Assembly: GCA_003290165.1 (NCBI GenBank)
Contig: QNQO01007578.1
Span: forward strand, 124,001-188,000
Direction of reading: 5' to 3'
Length of the DNA: 64,000 nt
Source: Berberis thunbergii
Taxonomy: Eukaryota; Streptophyta; Magnoliopsida; Ranunculales; Berberidaceae
Of this stretch, positions 23,307 through 33,439 are shown one piece after another. Every line of letters starts with the position of its first letter. The first letter of the stretch is position 1. Made by a program: the position numbers and the translations under genes. The notes under the pieces were generated by a model. The model saw only the letters and a program-made list of their open reading frames with translations, made no database searches and was not told the DNA's origin.

Positions 23307-26300
23307 AGCTGCATGCTGGAATGTCGGGGGTCATTCTTAAAGCAGAGTGAAGTGCACAAACTTATACACAAGCAGCATATCAGTATTATAGGTTTGGTTG
23401 AGACTAAAGTCAGTAATGAAAAGAAGGAGAAGATACAACGGGAGCTTATCCGAGACTGGCTAGCAGTTGACAACAACGACATAGTGCAGGGTGGTAGAAT
23501 ATGGGTACTCTGGGACCCAAAAGCAGTTAACATCAATGTCATCTCTAGATCTGACCAGGCCATATTTTTTAAGTCTGTTTGGCCTAATGGTTACACTTGC
23601 ATCTTAACATTTATGTACGGTAGTAATCTCAATTCTATTAGGAAGAGGTTATGAACTGAAATTCTGAATTTTTCAAGCACAAATAGGCTCCCATGGTCAG
23701 TTTTGTGCGACTTCAACTCAATCCCGAATTCTCAGGAAAGAGTAGGAGGGGAGGAACTACGACCTGGACAGTTCCTAGACTTGGCAGATTGTGTCATGCA
23801 TGCTGGACTTTTTGACTGTCAATACAAGGGCTGCTTCCTAACCTGGAGTAACAAGCAGTCTGGGGAGACTAGAATTATGAGCAAGTTAGACAGAGTTATG
23901 ATAAATCAGGAATGGCTCGTGGATATGCCGAACTCTGAAGCGGACTTCATAAATCCAGGAATTTCAGACCACTCACCAGTCATTTTAACAATCTATGAAC
24001 ACACAAATCCTGGGCATATTCCTTTCAAATTTTATAATTATTGGGTTCATGAGCAAGGCTATATGGAGGTGGTTCAAAATTCATGGTTTCAGCTTGTGAA
24101 AGGTAATGCTACCTACTGTTTAGTTCAGAAACTTAAACGAGTGAAAGCTGCCTTGATAGCTTGGAGGAAAAACACTTTTATCAATGCAAATAGTGGGGTT
24201 CTTGCTGCCAAACAACTAATGGCATTAACACAAAGCTCTTTACAATCAGACCCCCTTAATCCAAGTCTTGCACATGCAGAAACAGAGGCAGTTAAACAAT
24301 ATGCAATGGCAGCCAGGCATGCGGAGTCTGAGGTGGTGCAAAAAGCTAAGGCGAAGCATATGAAGTCCGGTGATGAAAATATGACTTATTTTCACAACTA
24401 CCTACGTGAACGACGCTCAAAAAATAAAATCCTCTCTATATACAACTCAAACAATGAGAAACTAGAGGATATGAAGGACATTGAGGCTGAATGCATCAAA
24501 CATTTTGAAGAAGTTTTTGCTGAAGACCAGGGAGACTATGATCCAGGAGTTATTGCTGGCCTACATGCTGAAAGAACCATAACTGAATCAGAGGCTATGG
24601 AGCTGAACCAGGAGGTGTCCAGGAATGACATCACAGAAGTTCTATCCTCAATAGGATCTGATAAGGAACCTGGCTCGGATGGCTTCTCTTCTTATTTCTT
24701 CAAAACAGCTTGGCGGGTTATAGGGACTGATTTCACAAAGGCAGTGCAAAACTTTTTCAGAAGTAAAAAGCTCCTTGGTGAGGTAAATGCGACGTACATT
24801 ATTTTGATTCCTAACCGATATCTTGTTGTAATGTTTTGTACAAATGCATCACCAAGATCTTGACAAACAGGATGAAGCAAGTAGTGCACAGACAGGTTAG
24901 CTTGGACCAGTCTGCTTTCATCAAAGGCAGATACATACATGATAATGTGATGCTCGCCCATGAATTGGTTAGAAATTACCACCGTAACACGGGAGCTCCT
25001 AGATGTGCAGCCAAGATAAATCTTCGGAAAGCATATGACACGGTTAGGTGGGAAGCAATAGAGCAGGTAATGAAAAAATGAACTTTCCTGGTCAGTTCAT
25101 TGAATGGGTGAAGATATGCATAACAACTCCGAGATTTTCTATATCTATCAATGGTTCGCCTAAAGGTTTCATAAGGACCAAAAGAGGTCTACGCCAAGGG
25201 TGTCCCATGTCACCCTATATGTTTGTCCTGGTTATAGAACTATTGCATTTACTTATCAAAGGGAAGGTGGAAGAAGGAGAATACATGTTACATCCTAAAT
25301 GTCATAACCCATAGATCACTCACATTTCCTTTGCAGATGACCCCATTGCTTTCTTCTAAGGTAGCGTCCAGTCTGCAACTGCTCTTTCTACTGCTATACA
25401 CCTTTTCAATTCAAGTACGGGTCTTGCCATTAACTGCTCTAAGAGTAACCTCTTTGCTGCTGGGGTCCCTACTGAGGAGCTTGGAATTCAAACTGGAAAC
25501 CCTTCCAGTGACATATCTGGGACTACCACTGATTTCTTCACGCCTGGACTACAATCAATGTTTACCATTGATAGATCGAGTCCGTAAACGAGTACAATCT
25601 TGGAAAAATAGAACTCTCTCATATGCTGGGCATCTCACTCTGATCAAGGCCGTTCTTAACAGCCTACACGTGTACTGGACTTCTTGCTTCATCCTACCTT
25701 CCAGTGTTCGAAAGGATATCAAAGCAATCATGAGGAACTTCCTGTGGTCAGGCTCTGATGAGTACACTAAAACACCTATGGTTAACTGGCACCAAGTATG
25801 TAGCCCTTACAATGAAGGAGGTTTGGGAGTGAGGTGCATTGAGACTTCAAACAAAACCGCTATGATGAGGCATGTATGGAACATCGTCTAAAACAAGAAC
25901 AATCTATGGGTACAGTGGACAAAAGGAAACTTAATCAAAGGAAAACATTTCTAGACCATGGACACTCCTGGTGATTCATCCTGGTGTTGGCGCAAAATTC
26001 TACAATCCAGAGTGCAAGCATCCTCTCTGATTGTCCACTCAATAGGTGATGGCAAGGACACCTGTTTGTGGAAGGATCCATGTCACCCATTAGGCATTCT
26101 TCTCCACAGATTCCCCCAGAATTTGACTTACCACACAACTCTTCATCGTAATGCTAAGGTAAGTGCCCTTATTTCAGATAATACCTGGAACACTAGGCTG
26201 CAAGACCGTCCAAATACAGCTGATATATATGAAGAACTTGGTTCAGTGGAAATAGATAGTAAGTATAGGATGAAGTCATCTGGATGGAGGGACAGGAAGG

Positions 26301-27395
26301 GGAGTTTACAAACCGAGGTGCATACCACTCACTGCGACAGAGAATGCAAACAGTATCTTGGTCCAAACTTATATGTTCACAGGCAGGATACTCAGACACA
26401 GTTTCATTACTTGGCTAGCAAGGCACAAGGCGCTAAAAACCCAGGACAAACTGACAAAATGGAGAGTTATAGAATGTTCAATGTGCCCTCTCTGTGGTGA
26501 TGCACAGGAATGTGAAGAACACCTTTTTTTCAGGTGTAGATATTCATGGTTTGTCTGGTCACGTATCCTCATCCACCTAGGCTACAGACATCAGCCAATG
26601 GATTGGGAAGCAGAGTGGAAATGGTGTGAGTAGCACTTCACTGGAGCATCTCCTAGTTTGATGTTGAAAAAGTTGGCCTTGAATGCAACCATTTATCACC
26701 TATGGACAGAAAGGAACTATAGGGTGTTCCAATCTCAGTTCAGAGTAGCTGCTGACCTGGTTCCTAAGATCATTGTTGATGTTCGATTGCGAGTAATAGT
26801 CCTGGATCAACAAGTCGAAGATTCTGCTGCTAACCGTGAGTTGTTTGATAGATGGATGATTGGAACACTGTTTCAGCTGCGAACACACAGTCTAAATGCA
26901 TGGCAAAGACCTGATCCAGGTTAGTTCATGCTCAATACAGACAGCTCACTCAAGGGCAGTAAAGGAGGCTACGGTGCGGTCATCAGGGATCATGAGGGAC
27001 ATGTAGTGGCAGAAGCAGCAGGGTCTCGAAGAGCACAATCTGTCCTCCTGCATGAGTTACAGGGAATTGAGCTAGGAATAAGATTAGCTCATCGACATGG
27101 CATTCAGCAGGTGGTTATATGCATGGATTCCAGCAATGCATTTAAGTACATCTCTACCAAAAGAGCTCCTCCTTGGGAAGCACTCCACACAACTAGACGT
27201 ATCAAGGAGGAAATGAGAAAATTTGCAGAATGTAGGGTAATGCATGTAGTACGGGAAACGAACCAAGTAGCAGATAAACTAGCCAGCCTCTTACCAAATC
27301 ATGAGTTTGTCGAGATCACTCCTAGTTCCTTTGCGGAGGATATTAGGAAGATTGTTTTTGATGATGCTAGATTTAGAAAATACTCCCGAATGTAA
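23299..27395 (+). pseudogene. LINE ORF2: endonuclease, reverse transcriptase, zf-RVT and RNase H, broken
   Basis: Domains are in the usual plant L1 order. The AP-endonuclease-like part (23313-24000) has NIIGLVETK-type sequence (IIGLVETKVSNEKK), CDFNSIPNSQERVGG, LDRVMINQEW and ISDHSPVIL. The reverse transcriptase (about 24600-25900) has EPGSDGFSSYFFKTAW, PISCCNVLYKCITKILTNRM, QSAFIKGRYIHDNVMLAHEL, GLRQGCPMSPYMF and the catalytic FADD near 25335. The zinc-binding zf-RVT (26358-26633) has CPLCGDAQECEEHLFFRC. The RNase H (26928-27395) has LNTDSSLKGSKGGYGAVIRD, HELQGIELGI, MDSSNAF and TNQVADKLASL. It is inactivated by a shift near 23330, TGA at 23652, a deletion/shift near 24815, a shift near 25078, TAG at 25312, further shifts in 25340-25500, TAA near 25889 and TAGs near 25951, 26631 and 26924. 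Confidence 0.95.
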
Positions 27396-27686
27396 CTGAG
27401 ATAAACCTTGCATTTCTTCTTTTTTTTCAGTGATCTGGGGAGCCCATATAAACTCCCACGCTTGATTTTCAAAAAAAAAAAAAAATACCATAGTACATTC
27501 AACGCAGGGAAACTTTCTCCTGCGGATTGCTCTTGGATTGGGAACTATCTCCAATGTATCTAGGAGCAGAGGGCTAACATGGAACTTCCCTCCCACAGCA
27601 CAACTCCTAATTAGAGAAGGATCTCTACTATGATCTCCTTCCTAAACTGCGCATACGATGGCCTGGTAGAACTAGGACTCCTGCAC

Positions 27687-27694
27687 TATAAATA
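27687..27694 (+). promoter_or_regulatory. TATA box of the left LTR
   Basis: TATAAATA in the context GCACTATAAATAAGACATGAG, conserved in the right LTR. It is the expected core promoter of the retroelement transcript. Confidence 0.65.
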
Positions 27695-27888
27695 AGACAT
27701 GAGGTTAGTAAGCTAAGGTACGCTACAAATTCCCTATTTACAACATTACACTTTCCTCAGATTCTTGTCTGACTTTAGCATTGGAGTACCATCAGCCACC
27801 ACAACTGTGGTCCATAGCTCACGTGTGTTACTTGTGCAGGTCAGCGGGATTAGGTAAAAATAGGGAGCGAAAATTGAATGCATCAGTT

Positions 27889-27906
27889 TGGTGCTGTCCG
27901 TGGGAC
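27889..27906 (+). other. Primer binding site of the LTR retrotransposon
   Basis: TGGTGCTGTCCGTGGGAC starts a few bases after the left LTR. The TGG start and position are those of a tRNA-primed PBS. The matching tRNA was not determined. Confidence 0.6.
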
Positions 27907-27958
27907 GGCAAAGTTCTTAACTTTTCACTAGTGTCGTCTCCTTTCAAAACCTGAAAAG

Positions 27959-29150
27959 ATGGTGACCACTAGGTACGCAACAACGGAGAACAGGGGGGCA
28001 CATTAAACGCTGAGGCCGATGCGGTATCGCCGCTTTCAACTGCTCCGGTTATACACGAGCTGCAGACTCATGCCCCCGCGCCGACGATAACAATGATGGA
28101 CCTCCGATTCGATAGGTTGTCATCTCAAATATAGCAGATAGCAAAGGCGGTGGAGCTTCTCACATGACAAATCCACCACCTGCCAATGGAGACCAGGAGC
28201 ATCACAGGCTTTCGTCTTCGAAGGACGGTAGGGAACAAACACCTGAAAGCCAAGCCCTTGCTAGTTCTCATTGGATTAGGGGAGGCTGCGTGGCTAACCC
28301 TGAGCTCCCCACTAGAAAAGAAAGGCTTGACCCTCAGAACCCCTTTCGTAGAAGGGTGCATGACCCAGATGTATTTTACCGCCTCTCCGTACCATCATTT
28401 GTTGACTGGATCATGAATTAGGCTTTTTCGAGGAAGTTCACTTCTCTGAAGCTCGACTTCTACAATGAAACCACCAATCCATTCGACCACCTGCGTCATT
28501 ACCAACACGTAATGGCCCTAAGAAGGACCAGAGTCGGTGATGAGCAAAACCTTTCCCACTAGCCTGAAGAGATCAGCACTGACATGTTTTCATAGCCTTC
28601 CACCAGGTCGATCGACTCCTTCAAAACACTGGCAAAAGAGTTCCTGACACATTTTGTAGGGAGTCAACGTTTTTTAAAAGGCCCACAGTCCATACTCTCT
28701 CTAAAGCAGAGGTCCCATGAGACTCTAAGAGAGTATGCCACGCACTTCAACAACGAGTTGACTCTCATCGACGGATGCAGTGATGACACGACTGTGTCAG
28801 CCTTCACTGCTGACCTCAAGGAAGGAAAACTCTAAGAAGACCTCACCTTAGAGCCCCCCTCTAGACATGACATAGTTCCTCAAATGCTTAGAAGCATTTT
28901 ACCTTGGAGGAGCTGAGAACCGTGAAGAGAGAAACCAAAGCTGAGAAAATCCCTTCGCTCCTAAGGACAAGAAGGAGGGAAATAGACGGTTCAGGCCACA
29001 GAAAACAAGCACTACGTTGAATCCAGGATTGTGACACCCCTCAATTCTAGCCTGTCAGACGTACTAAACTCCATGAAGAACTGGGAGGATCTGAAATGGC
29101 TCTCAAAGAAGTGTGGGGACCCCGCCAAGCTTGACAATGGCAAGTACTGC
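27959..29150 (+). pseudogene. Gag of the LTR retrotransposon, first part
   Basis: It begins at an ATG (MVTTRYATTENRG) about 50 bp after the PBS and soon hits stops. The recognisable Retrotrans_gag core, AKEFLTHFVGSQRF, LKQRSHETLREYATHFNNEL and SAFTADLKEG, lies at about 28620-28830, preceded by KLDFYNETTNPFDHLRHYQ. Several TAG/TAA codons interrupt it. Gag would form the virus-like particle. The frame resumes after the hAT insertion at 30451. Confidence 0.85.
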
Positions 29151-29694
29151 TAGAGGTGTTAATTGGTCCATGTAAATCGACCGAATTAACCAAACCGAGA
29201 AAAAAACGAAAATCGAAACCAAATTCCCAAAACTGAGCCGAACCGAGTTACTTCGGTTCGATTTCGGTTTGAGTTTTTTAGCCCCGAATAAACCGAACCG
29301 TATCAATTTTTTTTTAACTCTCAGCCCCACCACAAACAACTCAATTCTCACCCCAATTTCCAATCCCCACCCACCCCTATTTAATTCCCAAATTCCAATC
29401 CCACCAACTCAATTCCCAACCCACCCACCCCAATTTAATATCCATCTACCCAATTTAGTTCAACTAAGGTGAATATATAGAGATTGGATCCAACTAGAGA
29501 AGTAGAGAGGTCCTCCATGGATATCATAGATTTAAGTGAGCCTTGTGTGCTAAGATTCATTATTGATAAACTTCTAAATGAGTTTTGTTTCTAGACTTTC
29601 TTCGACTCTATTGTTGGAAGGAGTTTATGTTACTTTATAATAACTGGATACAAATGATCTCCATGTAATCTTGGTCATCTTATTGTAGAGTTAT

Positions 29695-29726
<32 letters not shown>

Positions 29727-30450
29727 CAAAAACCTCTGACATCGCTAGAATTTCTCTTCGCCGAAGAAGTCACCGCGCAATGCCGCACATGGTTGGAGAA
29801 CATCAGCTACTACAAAGGTAGGGGGTACCTCTCCGGCACCATCCTTGGTGCCTCCAAGGGTTCCGTAGAGGGATCAAATCGGCCGAGAAAAATGATTCTT
29901 TGAAGCTCATGCTAAATCGGGGCTTGAATTCTAGTGGCTAGGGTGGGCAGAGGTTCAGGAACTCGTTGGGCACTGTGTGTTTGAGCTTTTTTTTTTTTTT
30001 TTTTACAAATTTTCTTTGCATTGGCAATATTAGGGGTTTTGTCAAATTGTATGGTCATTCGAGCTTGTTTAATCAGAATGCAATAATGTTAATCTCTTTT
30101 ATCATAATAGAAAAATTGGTATAATCTTATTTTTTTTGTTTTGGATAATACAATCTTGTTGAGGTTCAAATTTTATTTGAAATCTGATTGTGTGAAAAGA
30201 TTTTATCTTTGTATTTAGTTCTAGCTTTATGGTAATGGCAATGCATAATTGTTTCAGTAAGAAGAAGAAAGAGGATGGAAAAAATAGAAAATAAAAAGGA
30301 AAAACCGAAACCGAACCGAGTTTGTCGGTTTAGTTACGGGTTTCTGTTTGAAAAATCAGAAAACTGAACCGAACTGAAAATTGAATCCCAAGTTTGGTTC
30401 GGTTCGATTTTGATCCAATGTCAAACTGATTGAACCAATTAACACCCCTA
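29151..30450. mobile_element. Non-autonomous hAT element inside gag, 1.3 kb
   Basis: The ends are TAGAGGTGTTAATTGGT and the inverse ACCAATTAACACCCCTA. Inside are the ACCGAACCGAG/CGGTTCGGTTTCGG-type subterminal phrases common in plant hAT MITE-like elements. The flanks AGTACTGC (29143-29150) and AGTACTGT (30451-30458) are an 8-bp duplication with one mismatch. The interior includes a (TA)n run (29699-29723), a T run near 29990 and a short open segment near 29745-29850 (EEVTAQCRTWLENISYYKG) that could be captured coding sequence. It is not recognised. Confidence 0.88.
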
Positions 30451-30458
30451 AGTACTGT

Positions 30459-30620
30459 GCATACAACAAGGAGGGTGGTCACGATACCAACAACTGCAAG
30501 AGTCTGAGGTATGAAGTTGAGTAATGGATTCGCAGAGGCAAACTGAAGGAATTCCTGAACTCTGAAAAGCGGCCAGAACGAACTGGGGACATGGGGAGTC
30601 AGTTAAAGAGATAAAAGACA
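30459..30620 (+). pseudogene. Gag C-terminal zinc-knuckle region, after the hAT insertion
   Basis: The frame reads YNKEGGHDTNNC then KSLRYEVE, IRRGKLKEFLN. Joined to the YC just before the hAT element, it gives the YC-x7-H-x4-C gag motif of gypsy-type elements. The hAT element splits this motif. Confidence 0.8.
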
Positions 30621-30829
30621 CCCCAAGGATAATTTATGTCTTTTATGGGGTCGGGCTGAATGAAGACCAGTCATACAGGTCTCGCAAGCAAACTTACTGG
30701 AAATGCAGACACAACCCGCTGACAAAGACAAACGCATCTGCCACTCAAGGATTCAAAGCCCCATCCCCACCTTGACCTTTATGGACAAAGAACTCGAAGG
30801 AGTCTGAGCGCCACACAACGACACCTTAG

Positions 30830-31295
30830 TCATCTCAGTCTCCATAGCAACTTAGTCATCTCGGTTTCCATAGCAAGGTGGGAGGTAAAAATAACTTTGG
30901 TGGATACAGGAAGCTCGCTCAATGTCTTGTTCTATAGCACGTACCGCAGCATGAACTTAAAATAGGAGAACCTAGCATCCTTGGATCACCCACTGATTGG
31001 ATTCAGTGAGGAAAAATGCCTCCCCCTCGGAATGATAAGGTTAGCAACAGTGGGAGGGGAGCCACAGTTAAGAAAAATCATGTTTCTGGACTTCATGGTA
31101 GTAGATGTGCCATCAACTTACACCCTTATCTTGGGAAAACCATGGCTCCACCAGATGGAAGCAATAGTCTCCACCCTTCACCAGTGTGTTAAGTATACCG
31201 CTAACCACTCCAAAGAGATAATACTTGGGGACCAACCTACGATACGAGGTTGCCATTATGCCGCACTGAAACGAATAGAATGCTCCCAGGTCTAG
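30830..31295 (+). pseudogene. Aspartic-protease-like region of the LTR retrotransposon
   Basis: A VDTGSS-like stretch (near 30895, reading LVDTGSSLNVLF in one frame) is followed in the open frame 30981-31295 by MDHPLIGFSEEKCLPLGMIR, FLDFMVVDVPSTYTLILGKP and WLHQMEAIVSTLHQCVKY. These match the retropepsin region of Ty3/gypsy polyproteins (LxGFxGE... DFLVVD.PS.YN.ILGRP.L). No reverse transcriptase follows, so the pol region is absent. Confidence 0.85.
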
Positions 31296-32280
31296 CTACA
31301 TCTTGTAGAGCGGTCTGAACTAGTGCTAGGCAAAATGAAGGGAGATACGTCACATTTAAGTGGCACAAAAGCAATAAGCTCCTCTGCCTAGCAAAATGGA
31401 GAGGCCAGGGCAAAAAGGAATACATCCCCCTAACGTTCCATCGGTATAGAACATTCGAGGACTCCATTGCTAGAGGCCTCCCTTCAGCTTTTGAAAAACC
31501 CAAAACATTTTCTTCAAATAAGAACATTCAAGAGATAAGCTCTGCGAAAAATAGTGTCTACAACAATTGGAAGACACCATTATATGGGCGTAATGGTTCA
31601 CCAAATGTGCCTCTTGCATTAACAGCTAAGCATAAAATACCGTGTGGCAAATGAAAAAATGACGGTTCCCAAGGAGAATGCACATATCATGTTTGCTCAA
31701 TTAATGGCGCTGCACGCAACCCAATCAATTCAGGGAGATTAACCGGTACTCAACTGTCTCGCACCCTACGTCGTACATGTGTCACCGCACGATCTATTCC
31801 ATATACATAGTGCAATCGTACAAGAGACCCTAACTCTTTCTCCCAAAGGCTCGATCCACTCGGCCTACCATTCAAACAGTATTCTGCTACATGATTGGCA
31901 CGAGTGCAAATCCAAATTATCCTTGACGCACAGATTGTACCTACAGATTGCTAATTGTTTTAAGGTAATGTGTCCATATAGTGCGCGACACTGACGGACA
32001 TGGGTTCTCATGCCCTCAAACGGGCGGAACCCCTCTCCATCCGAGCAAACTTAATCAGCCTAAGCTAATAACAAAGACTTTTGGTATCTCCCGACACCTA
32101 GACTGCTCAGCGCGGATCTCGATGGTCTAGGAACTTGGAGTCTAATTAGCGCTATCACACTTGGTGACGATGACTTTCCAGGGATCATTGCCCCCTCCGC
32201 GGTCAGTGATTACTGAATCCAATCAGGTAAGCCTAACTGGTGATGTCTGACAACGAAAGTTCTGATCAAAGCCCAGACCT
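31296..32280. other. Internal retrotransposon stretch with no recognisable domain
   Basis: This is where reverse transcriptase would be expected in an autonomous element. I read no YxDD, RNase H or integrase motif in any frame. One open segment (31370-31540, YIPLTFHRYRTFEDSIARGL) is not recognised. Confidence 0.6.
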
Positions 32281-32965
32281 GTAGCTCCCACTGCGTGGGC
32301 GTAGATGGTTTGGAAGGTGGGAGCCTAATCAGTCCCAAACTGATTTCGATGACTCGCCACAAGACCACTATTTTTTTAGCGTGGCTGCCAAATTACCAAT
32401 TCTGGACTTGTAGCCCCCACTGCGAGGGTGTAGATAGTTTAGAAGATGAAAGCCTAGTCAGTCTCGAATTGATTTCGACGACTCACCATGGGACCACTGC
32501 TTTTCAGCATGGTCACCCGAATCACCAACCCTGAGCTTGTAGTCCCCATTGCGCGGGTGTAGATAGTCTAGAAGGTGGGAGCTGGTCAGCCTCGAACTGA
32601 TTCCTATGGTTTGCCACAGGACCACTGCTTTAAAGCGTGGCCACCAAAAACTCCCAAAATTTGTAGCTTGATGCGCACATGTTTAGATGATTTGGAAGGT
32701 GGGAGCCTAGTCAGTCCCGAACTAATCTTGACGGCTTGCCACAGGACCATTGCTTTTCGGCCTAGTCGCCGAACCTTTTTTACTCGAACTTGTAGCCCCC
32801 ATCGCGCAGGTGTAGATGGTTCAAAAGGTGGGAAACTAGGCATGCCCGACTGATGTCAACAGCTTACTATGGGACTACTGCTTTTCAGCTAGTCGCCCAA
32901 TCCTTATTCCTTGAACCTGTAGTCCACGTCGTTCAGACATAGATGGTTCATAAGGTGATAGTCCC
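32281..32965. repeat. Tandem array: six units of about 127 bp
   Basis: Units start at 32281, 32410, 32539, 32663, 32792 and 32919 with GTAG(C/T).CCCA.(T/C)GCG..(G/C)GTGTAGAT. Each contains GAAGGTGGGAGCCTA.TCAG and GACCACTGCTTTTCAGC-like phrases. The spacings are 129, 129, 124, 129 and 127 bp. Such arrays between the coding part and 3' LTR are known for Tat-type elements and can seed satellite DNA. Confidence 0.9.
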
Positions 32966-33439
32966 ACACAGCTCGCCACGTGACTCCCGCTCTCTTTCAA
33001 AACAACGGCTGCTAAGATAAATCTAGCTGAGTTAGCGTCTTCACTCTCAAACAAACTGCCACCCTATTACCAGCAAAGGCCACTCGAGCCGTTACATAGA
33101 TCGTATGGTCAGTGCCCAAATAAATGCCACATAGTATGTCCACCCGAGCTTACGATGTCTGACTCGGCACAAACGCTCTGACGTATACGCTCAACCATTG
33201 CAATTCGCCCATAGCTAAAGCTACAGCTGACCAATCAGACAAACAAGGCAAGCCTCAAGCATCTTACCTTGGGGACAAAACAAAGCTCGGGCAACTCGAC
33301 CCCTAGCTAAATTGTCTACAACATGCCCACTATAGGACATGACTGGGCAACAATGATCCGAGTCATTAGCAATATAGAGCGGTCAAGCTCTCTACTATAG
33401 ACAAAACATTTGATGTCCTATTGATTCAACCAACCTATG
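32966..33439. other. Retrotransposon spacer, nothing recognised
   Basis: This lies between the tandem array and the antisense ORF. No coding or repeat structure is supported. Confidence 0.45.

Larger units (their letters stand above)
21300..27482 (+). mobile_element. Non-LTR retrotransposon (plant L1-type LINE), near full length
   Basis: The element is 6.2 kb, ends in a poly(A) tail (about 27471-27482) and is flanked by an 11-bp duplication AAATACCATAG (21289-21299 and 27483-27493). It holds ORF1 (21378-23306) and a decayed ORF2 (23299-27395) with endonuclease, reverse transcriptase, zinc-binding and RNase H regions. It inserted into the left LTR of the surrounding retrotransposon; the right LTR keeps the uninterrupted site. 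Confidence 0.95.
21016..27885 (+). repeat. Left LTR, split by the LINE
   Basis: The parts 21016-21299 and 27483-27885 together align with the right LTR along its whole length (about 680 bp), with frequent substitutions (roughly 80-85% identity by eye). The divergence implies an old insertion. Confidence 0.92.

Noticed and set aside
30981..31295. The 104-aa plus frame as a host gene
   Set aside because: It matches the retropepsin region of a gypsy-type polyprotein and sits between retrotransposon LTRs.
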